Shown: positions 27,708 to 35,886 of the stretch, piece by piece
Position numbering within the stretch: position 1 is the stretch's first letter
How the letters are laid out: each line of letters opens with the position of its first letter
Assembly: GCF_029433095.1 (NCBI RefSeq)
Contig: NZ_JARNTX010000003.1
Span: 62,001-126,000, forward strand
Direction: 5' to 3'
Length of the DNA: 64,000 nucleotides
Source of the DNA: Hymenobacter sp. YC55
GTDB lineage: Bacteria; Bacteroidota; Bacteroidia; Cytophagales; Hymenobacteraceae
The notes under the pieces: model-generated
What the model saw: the letters and a program-made list of their open reading frames with translations, nothing else
Database searches by the model: none
Told to the model about the DNA's origin: nothing
Program-made: the position numbers and the translations under genes

Positions 27708-27992
27708 ATGGATCTGTTAGTTAATGTTAGTGTGTGGGTTTTTCACGGCATGGGTGGCCGATTTACAACGGGGGTCTTTACGAGTCGGCAACAAGCGGAG
27801 CAATGGATTCAACAGCATCGACTGAGCGGAATGCTAACCAATTACCCATTAAATAGGGGGGTGTATGACTGGGCAGTGCAGCAAGAGTTCTTTCGTATTA
27901 CCAAAGAAGAACAGACAACAGCAGAGTTTATTCAACGGTTTACGAGTGCTAGCCAAGAACACTACCACTACGAAAACGGGGAGCTGGATTAG
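27708..27992 (+). CDS. DUF7710 domain protein
   Basis: 94 residues, cytoplasmic. The sequence 'VWVFHGMGGRFTTGVFTSRQ', then 'AEQWIQQHRLSGMLTNYPLN' and 'GVYDWAVQQEFFRITKE', follows the DUF7710 signature (VWVFHG, A.xWI..H.L.G.L..YP, YDxAV..G.F). Function unknown. The member is complete. Confidence 0.75.
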   Translation: MDLLVNVSVWVFHGMGGRFTTGVFTSRQQAEQWIQQHRLSGMLTNYPLNRGVYDWAVQQEFFRITKEEQTTAEFIQRFTSASQEHYHYENGELD

Positions 27993-28124
27993 CTCCGTCA
28001 ACCTTAGTTAGAATTCTATAATTGACGCTACCTAGCCCAGTAATATCCGTTGAACGGAGCTCTATCAGACGTTAAGGGCTGGTTGGAAAGTTGTTAAATG
28101 CTCAATTAGGAGACGTTGTGAGCC

Positions 28125-28163
28125 AATTGTCATTATACAAGAGCCGTTCATAAAATGACAATT
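28125..28163. repeat. Inverted repeat and left copy of a 20-bp direct repeat flanking the next gene
   Basis: AATTGTCATT (28125-28134) and AATGACAATT (28154-28163) are perfect 10-bp arms with a 19-base loop. CCGTTCATAAAATGACAATT (28144-28163) recurs with two differences at 28602-28621, so the two copies flank the gene at 28225-28581. Confidence 0.5.
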
Positions 28164-28224
28164 AGTATAGTATATTTTTAATATATAGCCTGTAAACCAA
28201 GTCTTCCCCTAAGCAAAGAGGTTT

Positions 28225-28581
28225 CTAGTGCCGTAGAGTCAGCGTTATGAGGCTGTCTTTTCGGTTGCCTAGCGTATCCCGCAAGTGAAGGCGTACGTGC
28301 TGGTCGGTGGTGCTAGATGCTACCAGCTTGGTATAGCCGGGAAAGAACCCGACTACTACTTCTTGGCCCGCTCGCACTTCGCGGACTTGAATGCCGTTCG
28401 GCACGGTGGCGTTTGAGGCAATCGTATAGAGGGTGAAGCGCTGCTGTGTCTTGGGAAGATCGACCTGCCTCAGCAACTGCGGAGGGTTGGTATCAAAAAT
28501 GGAAAAAGTGGCCAGCTGGTAGACAAGTACGCCCAAGAGAACGAGGAGCGAGGCAACGAAGAAAACTGCTTTTCTTTTCAT
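28225..28581 (-). CDS. Small membrane-anchored or secreted protein, unknown
   Basis: 118 residues. An N-terminal signal anchor (KAVFFVASLLVLLGVLVYQL) is followed by an all-beta-like region: 'KTQQRFTLYTIASNATVPNG', 'VREVRAGQEVVVGFFPGYTK' and 'DSLITLTLRH'. No family recognised. The gene is isolated between 20-bp direct repeats. Confidence 0.55.
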   Translation of the reverse strand: MKRKAVFFVASLLVLLGVLVYQLATFSIFDTNPPQLLRQVDLPKTQQRFTLYTIASNATVPNGIQVREVRAGQEVVVGFFPGYTKLVASSTTDQHVRLHLRDTLGNRKDSLITLTLRH

Positions 28582-28601
28582 GGCTTGCTTTCTTTGACGG
28601 A

Positions 28602-28621
28602 CCGTTCGTAAAATGCCAATT
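28602..28621. repeat. Right copy of the 20-bp direct repeat flanking the small gene
   Basis: CCGTTCGTAAAATGCCAATT, two differences from 28144-28163. With the left copy it brackets the gene at 28225-28581. Confidence 0.5.
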
Positions 28622-28719
28622 GTGTAGGAATGCCTACTGAAGGGCCGTTCAACAACTGTTACGGAACTCTTAATCCCGTATTGTAGATCCTCTATGCCAG
28701 TCCTACTTCCATTGTGGGG

Positions 28720-29289
28720 TTAATCTCGCTGCAGAATCTGCTCCAACAGATCCAGCCAGCTACTGCGTGGGTCTTTCTGGGGAGGCAGAGACTGTTCTTC
28801 TGGTAATCTTTCCAGCTCAGGAATTTCCGCTTGCCGTTGATCATCCCGAATATGGTAAGATTTGCCACTATATGGCAAGTAGACGAGAATATAGTAACCC
28901 ATCTGATGGGAGCTACCGGAACGAAAGGCTGGTGTTGCGGATAAGGTATCGAGCCGGTAGCGCGTATAAAAGCTAAACAATGTATCCAAGGAAAGTCCAT
29001 CGCGTGCCTTGCTCGGTAGTAGTTCACATCCTTGGTAGGCGCGCAGGTGCCGCTGTCCTGCATGCTGCCACACCACATAGGAGCGGGCGGTGGGGAGCGT
29101 GCCATTATCGTAATCGTAGCGGAAGCTCAGCACGCTATCCACTCCTTGTTGGCGTAACTGCGTTAGCCAACTGGCAGCGTCCAAACAGACCCGTTTTCCT
29201 GTGGCCGCTCCTTTATTTTTTAGGCGTTGTCCTACGACTGGTTGCGTCAAACAGAGGCTAAGCGCAAGAAGCCGAAAGAACAGTCGCAT
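28720..29289 (-). CDS. Secreted protein of unknown function
   Basis: 189 residues from the ATG ending at 29289. Upstream in-frame codons to 29418 would add 43 residues and displace the signal peptide, so the inner start is preferred. The signal (MRLFFRLLALSLCLTQPVVG) is followed by 'CLDAASWLTQLRQQGVDSVL', 'TLPTARSYVVWQHAGQRHLR' and 'YCILVY'-type strands ('GYYILVYLPYSGKSYHIRDD'). No family recognised. Confidence 0.6.
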   Translation of the reverse strand: MRLFFRLLALSLCLTQPVVGQRLKNKGAATGKRVCLDAASWLTQLRQQGVDSVLSFRYDYDNGTLPTARSYVVWQHAGQRHLRAYQGCELLPSKARDGLSLDTLFSFYTRYRLDTLSATPAFRSGSSHQMGYYILVYLPYSGKSYHIRDDQRQAEIPELERLPEEQSLPPQKDPRSSWLDLLEQILQRD

Positions 29290-29515
29290 AGAGAGGTAGC
29301 CTTTACTTAGAACAGGCATGTAGACAAGTAAAATACTACTTGATTTGCTTTGCGATAATACGCTGCCGATTAGAATTTTTCCTAGAGGTGTCCGAGAATA
29401 ATTTATTATGTTTATCAACTATTCCTAGAATCAATGCTAACTCCATAGAGGCATTAAGACTAGATTTTGTCTAACTCATAAAGGTGCAAGGCATAGTGTT
29501 TGACTGGTGTAATCT

Positions 29516-29851
29516 ATGGCTAAAAATCAACTAGTACAGTTGCTCTATACGTGGATTCTGCCGTCCTTTTTGGTGGTAAATTGTCTGTTTTACTTCTCTA
29601 TACAAGCTCAGTCAACCTCGAGCACTATGCAACCTGATACCTCTCATTGGCTCACCCGTCGGGAGGTGCTAGAACTATGGAGCTTACCAGTTCTTGTTTT
29701 AGGTGGCAGTGGGGTAGTTTTTGCATATAGGAAAAGAAATTCGTTGTTGCTGCTAACCTATACGCTATTGCTAATCGCCACCAGTTGGCTACTTCTTGTC
29801 CTCATTGTCACAGAAGTATTCAGTGGCTTTGAGGGAATGTGGACGAACTAA
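29516..29851 (+). CDS. Small membrane protein of unknown function
   Basis: 111 residues. Three hydrophobic segments: WILPSFLVVNCLFYFSIQ near 13-30, LPVLVLGGSGVVFAYR in the middle, and LLLLTYTLLLIATSWLLLVL near the C-terminus. A soluble loop with 'SHWLTRREVLELWS' lies between the first two. No family recognised, and it is flanked by long intergenic gaps. Confidence 0.6.
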   Translation: MAKNQLVQLLYTWILPSFLVVNCLFYFSIQAQSTSSTMQPDTSHWLTRREVLELWSLPVLVLGGSGVVFAYRKRNSLLLLTYTLLLIATSWLLLVLIVTEVFSGFEGMWTN

Positions 29852-29994
29852 TAAGTGCAGTCATTTACTGATTAGCTCTTTGAATTAATTAATCGCATAC
29901 TTGACTTTCACCGGTTTGTAGCTTGTCCGAGAAGTCGTTTTTATGTTAAACAACCTATCCACTTTAACTGGCGTAGGCCACTGATTACCCACGC

Positions 29995-30477
29995 TTAATT
30001 TTTTATTGCGTCCCGTTGCAGTCGGCGTTGCCTCAACACCATGTCGAACTGTTCTTCGCGCTCGCGCTCGGCCTGGATAAATCCCGGCTCTCGGTAGAAC
30101 GCATTACTTTGCTGAGGTTGATAGCGATGATACTCAATGGGGTCGTCGAGCAACGCGTCGACGTGCTGCAGGTCCAACTCGATGCGCTGGGGCTCCCCGT
30201 TATACTTGGTTAGCAACACCAACTGATTGTCTTCTACCTGTATATCGGTTAGGTACGGCCCACCATACGCTTGAAACAGGGTCTTTTCGCGGGTCCCAAA
30301 CCAGCCCGGGTAGTGAGCCGTCACCGTCCAGGAAAAGCTGGTGGTCGCGCCCCCATCGGAGACGGCCAGTTGGAAGGTGTAGTCGTGCCAGCGAATTTGT
30401 TTGACCGGTTTGGTTACCCAACACGAACAGGTCAGCAAGCAGAGAAGAAAGAGGCTGAACCCGACGAGAGGCTTCAC
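29995..30477 (-). CDS. Lipoprotein of unknown function
   Basis: 160 residues with a GTG start at 30477. Lipoprotein signal with Cys at 'LLTCSC' (lipobox near residue 17-19). The mature part contains 'RWHDYTFQLAVSDGGATTSF', 'PQRIELDLQHVDALLDDPIE' and a charged C-terminal helix 'AEREREEQFDMVLRQRRLQR'. The upstream region is repeat R2 copy B. Unknown function. Confidence 0.65.
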   Translation of the reverse strand: MKPLVGFSLFLLCLLTCSCWVTKPVKQIRWHDYTFQLAVSDGGATTSFSWTVTAHYPGWFGTREKTLFQAYGGPYLTDIQVEDNQLVLLTKYNGEPQRIELDLQHVDALLDDPIEYHRYQPQQSNAFYREPGFIQAEREREEQFDMVLRQRRLQRDAIKN

Positions 30478-30501
30478 AAAGAAAGGTTGGTAATGAGATT
30501 C

Positions 30502-30614
30502 TGCTTACCCGAGCAAGGTAAAAGAAGGCGTTCGGATTACCTACCGAATAATACCTTGGAAAAACCGCGTTTTCGGGGGTATAAGAGGAAGTACTAGAAC
30601 CGTTCGAAATAGGG
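30502..30614 (-). repeat. Dispersed repeat R2, copy B (leader of the lipoprotein gene)
   Basis: Minus-strand copy of the leader at 24548-24659, ending 25 bases before the start codon at 30477. Conserved elements and the small hairpin are listed for copy A. Confidence 0.7.
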
Positions 30615-30856
30615 ATAGGGATTTCTTTGGGACAGTAAATTAGTGCTTCACTGGATCGCACTCATGACAGCAAATCCTCGCCCCGATCACCTGCTCTTCG
30701 CGCCCTTGCCCACGTCGTGCACTAAACAACCAGCTAAGTGACCAAGCACTGCTTCGCAGCACCGTCGGCTGCTGTTAGCGTTTGCGGAGGGTGCCGCGGG
30801 AGAGCAAAGCTCCTTCGCAGGAGCACGGGTTGGCTTCCTCTTCCGGACCGACGTCC
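30615..30856. other. Intergenic, no gene supported
   Basis: A minus-strand frame at 30687-31067 largely overlaps the end of the thioredoxin gene in another frame and is rejected. No terminator-like hairpin was recognised. Confidence 0.4.
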
Positions 30857-32287
30857 TTATGGGAACAGGTGAGCCAAGTCGGTCAGCAAAAGCGGATCGC
30901 GCGGTCGGGCGGCATCTAAGGAAACCGCCTGCCCCTGCTGATCCAGCAAGACGTAGCGCGGAATCGGGGGCACTTGTAAGAACGTAGCGAGCGGAGAGTC
31001 CGGGGCAAGAAGATAGTGCTGGGTGTTGGGCCGAACCAGTTGCTGCGCTCTCAAGGCTTGACGCCACTTCACGGAATCTCTATCAAGCGACACATACACG
31101 AACTGCACGGGCTGGCCGCGCAACTGGGTTTGCAGCTGGGCAGAAGCCGGCATTTCGGCTAGGCACGGGCCACACCAGCTGGCCCACAGGTCCAGGTAAA
31201 CGACACGGCCGCGGTTGTTGGCGACCAGTTGTCGCCATGTCAGCGTGTCGCCGGTGGGGGCTCGGCGTAAAGACGTGTTGAGTAGAGCAGGCAGCTGAGC
31301 GAGCAGCGTTGGCCGACGGCACACACTATCCAGATACTGCCGGTAGGCGGGGGTAGCGCAGTCGCCTTGAAAGCGTGCCGAATAGGTGGAAAAGGAGGGT
31401 AGCAGCTTGCCGACCTGCTGCTTGAGCAGCGCAAACAAAACGTAATCCCGGGTTTTTCCGCGTAGCAGCGTACACGCCAGCTGATACAAAGTCGTCAGTT
31501 CGTCGGCCGTGCCCAAGGCCGCGCGTCCCCGGTAGCGCACATACCCCACGGCACAAGCCCGGTATACCTGGGAAGTTTGCACCAGCGTGTCCGAGGTCAG
31601 GAACGCGGCGGGCTCGGCCGCCTCCACCACGCGAGAATAGGACCCCGGGAGCTCGGTATAGCCCCCGGCTGGATCGTAGTAGGGGCCGAGCAGGGCGGCT
31701 AGGTACTGAGCCTGAATCTGCTGGCGGGCAAAGGTGAAAAAGGCGGCCGACAAAGGCAGTGAATCGTGATAGCGGTGCAACAGTGCCAAGCGCTGGTCGC
31801 GCTTGGCTCGTAGTCGAGGTAGCTGCAAGGGATAGCGGGCATTGACAAACAACCCCATCGCGTCGGGCAACCCCAGGCCCAAGCCTTGTTGCTTGAGCCG
31901 ATTGAAAAAGGCGAGTTCCGCCTGGTGAACGCCCGCGCGGGACCGGGCGTGAAAGGAATAATAGAGGGGCTGGCGGGGGTGGGTCTGCACGTACAACGTA
32001 TCGCCGGGCCGCGCGTAGACGGTGTACTGGTCCAGCCCGTTACTCCATTGCAGCCACAGCGGGTGCGTGGTAGCCAGACGTACGGGTTGCCAGCGGCCCG
32101 TTACCGAATCGACTTGGAAACGCACTGGCACGTGGTCTTGAAACTCGTTGAGGTAGTAGGCGGCCACGAAGTGTTGCGGCGACCCTTCCGCGAGGAGCGT
32201 CACCTGCTGCGCGGGCACTGGAACGGCACTCGTTGCTACTAAACTAACGAGCAGCACGCTCCACAAAACTTTTCTTCGTAGCGACAT
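30857..32287 (-). CDS. TlpA-like thioredoxin-fold protein, exported
   Basis: 476 residues from the ATG ending at 32287; an upstream start would add 32 residues with no signal. Signal peptide 'RRKVLWSVLLVSLVATSAVP'. A long N-terminal domain of about 330 residues, of the type often preceding TlpA in Bacteroidota, is followed by a thioredoxin domain with active site WCGPC at 371-375 and a cis-Pro segment (IPRYVLLD). Predicted to reduce or rearrange disulphides in the periplasm. The M56 peptidase gene lies 100 bases upstream in the same orientation, a frequent neighbour. Confidence 0.88.
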   Translation of the reverse strand: MSLRRKVLWSVLLVSLVATSAVPVPAQQVTLLAEGSPQHFVAAYYLNEFQDHVPVRFQVDSVTGRWQPVRLATTHPLWLQWSNGLDQYTVYARPGDTLYVQTHPRQPLYYSFHARSRAGVHQAELAFFNRLKQQGLGLGLPDAMGLFVNARYPLQLPRLRAKRDQRLALLHRYHDSLPLSAAFFTFARQQIQAQYLAALLGPYYDPAGGYTELPGSYSRVVEAAEPAAFLTSDTLVQTSQVYRACAVGYVRYRGRAALGTADELTTLYQLACTLLRGKTRDYVLFALLKQQVGKLLPSFSTYSARFQGDCATPAYRQYLDSVCRRPTLLAQLPALLNTSLRRAPTGDTLTWRQLVANNRGRVVYLDLWASWCGPCLAEMPASAQLQTQLRGQPVQFVYVSLDRDSVKWRQALRAQQLVRPNTQHYLLAPDSPLATFLQVPPIPRYVLLDQQGQAVSLDAARPRDPLLLTDLAHLFP

Positions 32288-32388
32288 GCGGGCACTGGGA
32301 GAACGTAGGGGACTCAGAGACGGCTTCACCCGGAATTTCGGTGCTAAGCGCTTGCCGGCTGGTTGATCGCGGGTCGGTGGCAACTGCT

Positions 32389-34137
32389 TTAGTCGGGGAG
32401 TACTCGGCCCTGCAAATCAAAGAGGACGGTATACCGCGCTGGACCTTGGACCACGTGCACCCGATAGGCGAGTTGGCCAGTAGTCAGATCCCGGGCCTGG
32501 GTGACGGCGCTCACCTGGCTGCCGACATACTGCGCGTCCAGGTAGGTGGTGATGTAGTCCACGGCGGGAGCCGCCAACTCCGCGAACAGAACGAGTTGTT
32601 CCCCATCCGGCCCTATCCCTCCGGAGCCGGTGCGAAATGGGTCCCAAAGGGGAGCCTTCCGCTGCAGGCGGTCATTAAACGCCACGACGGCCGGATCGGC
32701 TTTTCGGGCCTTGGTCGTAATACTAATAACGCACCCATTGGGTGCCGACTGGCCCGTAAGCGGCTGGATCTGGGTCCAGTGCAGGGTTTGCTGATGATCA
32801 ACAACTTCAGGCAGCAGGGGTTGGCGCTTGAGGGCCACGTTGTCGACCAGCTGGCCATCGACATAATAGCGAAAGGCAGGTCGTGGGGGCGCTGCGTTCT
32901 TGGCCGGCGTAGTCCGGGTCCGCGCGGGGGGCGTGACCGACGCAGCCAGGGGTTGCCAGTGGGCGTCAAATTCCAGCCAGTGCGTCTGCTGGCCCTGCCG
33001 CACACCGACTTGATTGTAGTAGCGAATCGTGCGCGCTTGGGAGTCGAAAAACTCCGTCCAGCCAGTCGTGATGGGCTGGGCGCCGGGATAGCGGTGCGCG
33101 ATAAAGGTGCGCACGGTGTTGGGCAGGTGAGGCCAGCGGCTGCTCGATGGCTCCTGCTCTACGGTAGGAGCCACGCGCGGGCCGACTGAGCGTACCGGGT
33201 TCGAGGCCGCCGACAAACTCAGCGTTAGGGCGAGTATACCCAAAGAGGCCAGCGCGTAGCGCCCGCGCTGAGCGGGAGCGGAAGCCGGCAGCTGCAACAT
33301 GCGCAGCCGTTGTTTGAGGGAAGAGAAAGCAAAGGCCGAGCCGAGCGCCGGTCTGGCCGGGCCGTGGCTGAGACGGAGCAGGCTGTATTGGTAGCCGGTC
33401 CGGTCCAGGCCCGTTTGCAGCGCGGCTTGGTCGGCCAAGTATTCGAGATTGTCGAGCAGGGCGCGGCGCAGCAGCCACACGGCCGGGTTGCACCAGGCGG
33501 CGGCGAGCGCTAGTTGCCCGAGCAGCACATCCAGCGTGTGCCCCTGCTGCACATGCGCCTGCTCATGGCGCAGCACCGCTAGCGACTCGGCCGGGGCGTG
33601 GCGGGACGGGTTGAGGTAGATGGTGGCCCCAAACGAAAAAGGCGTGCGCAGGCCCGCTACCGTGCGCACCAGTTGCCCCTGCACTAGGGTTGGTTCCGAC
33701 TGGCGGTGCAGCTGCCACAACGAGAGCAACTGGCCCAGCAGGCGGGCGAGCAGGGCGGCTGTTCCCACGGCGTACAGCAGCAGGCCGATCGCGAGCCAGT
33801 CGAGCGGGGCCTCTACGGGCCGGGGAACGGCGCGGGTGGCGCGTGGTGGAAGGGGGAGCGGGATAGGTGGGGCGAGTGCCGGTGGGGCGGCAGGTAAGAA
33901 AACCGCTGCCGGGTCTCGTGATAGCGGAGGGGCGCTAGCGCGCGGCAACACCGCAGAGAGCGGGGACCAGGCGGGGACCGGCAGGGCGGGGTACAGGGCT
34001 GAAAAGAGCAGCGCCAGCAGCAAAAACCACCGGTTCAGGGAGAAAAAAGTGAGGCGGCGCAGCAAGCCGAAATAGGCAGCGGCAAACAGAAGTAGCGCGG
34101 TATGGGCTTGGAGCAGGTACAGCAGCAGTGGCGTCAT
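32389..34137 (-). CDS. M56-family BlaR1/MecR1-like membrane metallopeptidase
   Basis: 582 residues from the ATG ending at 34137. Four membrane helices surround a cytoplasmic zinc site: HEQAH at 191-195 and the downstream 'DNLEYLADQAAL' Glu. This matches the M56 antirepressor peptidases that cleave BlaI/MecI-type repressors. The C-terminal part contains 'LVDNVALKRQPLLPEVVDHQ' and a 'PNGCVISITTK' segment, as in Bacteroidota members with an extracytoplasmic TonB-related tail. Unusually, no BlaI/MecI gene is present upstream, where it normally sits. An operator-like palindrome pair remains at 34292-34328. Confidence 0.88.
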   Translation of the reverse strand: MTPLLLYLLQAHTALLLFAAAYFGLLRRLTFFSLNRWFLLLALLFSALYPALPVPAWSPLSAVLPRASAPPLSRDPAAVFLPAAPPALAPPIPLPLPPRATRAVPRPVEAPLDWLAIGLLLYAVGTAALLARLLGQLLSLWQLHRQSEPTLVQGQLVRTVAGLRTPFSFGATIYLNPSRHAPAESLAVLRHEQAHVQQGHTLDVLLGQLALAAAWCNPAVWLLRRALLDNLEYLADQAALQTGLDRTGYQYSLLRLSHGPARPALGSAFAFSSLKQRLRMLQLPASAPAQRGRYALASLGILALTLSLSAASNPVRSVGPRVAPTVEQEPSSSRWPHLPNTVRTFIAHRYPGAQPITTGWTEFFDSQARTIRYYNQVGVRQGQQTHWLEFDAHWQPLAASVTPPARTRTTPAKNAAPPRPAFRYYVDGQLVDNVALKRQPLLPEVVDHQQTLHWTQIQPLTGQSAPNGCVISITTKARKADPAVVAFNDRLQRKAPLWDPFRTGSGGIGPDGEQLVLFAELAAPAVDYITTYLDAQYVGSQVSAVTQARDLTTGQLAYRVHVVQGPARYTVLFDLQGRVLPD

Positions 34138-34291
34138 GGCGAGAGAATATTGCGCGTTTCGGTAAAACAAAAGGCTATACCAGTCCCGTAGCTCATTATG
34201 GCCTGCGACAACCAGCGTGGGGGAATCTCAAGCGGTTCGAGCCCCCCTGCTTCCAGGACAGCAGGCCCTGGCAAACCAGCCATCAGCGTTA

Positions 34292-34328
34292 ACTACGAGA
34301 TTATCGTAATACTACGAAACTTTCGTAG
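34292..34328. promoter_or_regulatory. BlaI-type operator-like tandem palindromes upstream of the M56 gene
   Basis: TACGA-N5-TCGTA (34294-34308) is followed by the perfect palindrome CTACGAAA-C-TTTCGTAG (34312-34328). TAC/GTA-centred dyads are typical for the BlaI/MecI/CopY family. They lie about 155-190 bases upstream of the M56 start, but no BlaI-type gene separates them from it. Confidence 0.5.
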
Positions 34329-35127
34329 AAATAGCTAGGGGGTTGATCTAAAATCTTGCGCCAAGCTTCGCAACTCTTTTCTCTCTACCACGATGGCATC
34401 AACAGCCCCTGTTTTTGGTGTCCTCTTGCTTCCTTTTTATGCCTACCTCCTACCCCATTTTGATTTACTAGGCGCTCAAGAACAGATCACAAGTAAATAA
34501 TTAACTAGTAAACAATTGGGCGTGATTGCCTTATAGCTCGTTGTCCTACACACTCCTTCTACCCGTGCACAATCTGATTACACTCTAGCCTTTAGTTCGG
34601 CAAGTTGTGAACAAGGTTGTTGCCTGCCCCCAGACAACTTTGCTTTTTTAGGCTGACAGGTGTACTATGTGTCTTGTCCGTTCTTTTATTGGAGCCTTTT
34701 TTTAGACGACACAATAGCTTTACCGTCCAAGAAATGCTTCTGTTATCCTTCTTATTTTTCGGCGGTTGCTTCACCGCCTGTGTTTTTCGCCATGTCCATT
34801 CGTCGTCGACTACGTTACCGCGTCCGGGTCGCGCCCCCTTGGTTAATGCTCCTCATTGTGCTTGTTTTTGCGCTATTGTGGATAACGAACCAGTGAGTGT
34901 TTCGCGACCCTACCGCAAAGAATCCTGATTTCTAGGTACTACTTGAGTGTACCATCCTTCTTTCCAGAAAGGACTGGGATCAGGTGCTACAAATGAACCA
35001 CTTACAGTATTCTCCTGCACGGACGAGTGTGGTCAGAAGGGCGTACCCCTCGCTCCGGCTCGTTGTCACGATCTCAGTCTTATAATGCTGGCCTACAGTA
35101 CCTCGGCCACGGAGTATTAGCCACCCG
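34329..35127. other. Intergenic stretch with small open frames
   Basis: Two overlapping plus-strand frames (34617-34928 and 34660-34896) each encode part of a hydrophobic protein: 'LCVLSVLLLEPFFRRHNSFT' in one and 'RRRLRYRVRVAPPWLMLLIV' in the other. They could be halves of one frameshifted membrane protein. ATG 34393 opens a 35-codon frame ('MASTAPVFGVLLLPFYAYLL'). None is supported as intact. Confidence 0.4.
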
Positions 35128-35502
35128 CTATACCGGCCGCAACTGTTCCGTCAGTGAGCGCGTGTTGGCTGTTACGACCTCGCCTGTATGCAAGGTTTGC
35201 TTTTTCTCCAGCAGCATGATATGACATTCCTGCTCGGCGACGGGGTTGTTGCGCACCCCCTTCGGGACGACGTAGAGCGAGCCGGTCGGCAACTCAACTA
35301 CGCCACCGTGCTCCAACTCAATACGCAGATGCCCTTTGAGCACAAAAAAGAGCTCGTCCTCCTGCGCATGGCTATGCCAGGTAAGCGAGCCCAACAGCTT
35401 GGCGACCTTCACATAAGAGTCTTCAATTTCGGCCACCACCCGCGGCGACCAATACTCAGTTAGCGAAGCGGCCAACTCGGCCAGGGGAAGGCTAGGAAGC
35501 AT
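35128..35502 (-). CDS. Cupin-domain protein, mannose-6-phosphate isomerase-like
   Basis: 124 residues from the ATG ending at 35502; upstream codons to 35616 give an unlikely N-terminus. Cupin barrel with 'WHSHAQEDELFFVLKGHLRI' (two His, two acidic) and 'LPTGSLYVVPKGVRNNPVAE'. The His-x-His and Glu set fits a metal-binding site. Likely a small-molecule binding or isomerase-like protein. Repeat R1 copy 2 lies about 180 bases upstream. Confidence 0.8.
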   Translation of the reverse strand: MLPSLPLAELAASLTEYWSPRVVAEIEDSYVKVAKLLGSLTWHSHAQEDELFFVLKGHLRIELEHGGVVELPTGSLYVVPKGVRNNPVAEQECHIMLLEKKQTLHTGEVVTANTRSLTEQLRPV

Positions 35503-35674
35503 AGTGAACAGGGAAAAAAGGTGAAAAACGAAACGTATAAAACGGGCCAGGACGCTACCCCGCCGAGCAGTACCCCTCAACCCACAAGCTACCCACTTAC
35601 GCGGCAGGAATAACACAAAGGCGAGCTGCTTAACGGGCGCCGAAGGTGCAAGATAACCACCTCAAGCCCGTATA

Positions 35675-35868
35675 ACTGTGATAAGGGCCCCTTATCGAGG
35701 CTAATTGATTCGGCTGTTGAAACAACTAGCGCACGTCAACGGGAGATAGTGCCGGGTGACAATTCCATGGTGTCCTTGTGGGTCGCCTTATTCAGGCCCA
35801 ACCACTTGGTCTTGTACGTCCTGAAGTAAGGTAGCCGTAACAACTGGTCAACTTATTCTAGGACAAGA
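35675..35868 (-). repeat. Dispersed repeat R1, copy 2
   Basis: About 195 bases, inverted relative to 23815-24038. Read on the minus strand it ends with the extended palindrome GATAAGGG-G-CCCTTATC (35680-35696), with arms one base longer than in copy 1, about 180 bases upstream of the cupin start. Confidence 0.7.
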
Positions 35869-35886
35869 CAAGTCGAATTATTCGAG

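Noticed and set aside
34200..34260. tRNA-like sequence with GGTTCGAGCCCCC
   Set aside because: The T-arm-like motif lacks a pairing stem and there is no acceptor, D or anticodon arm.
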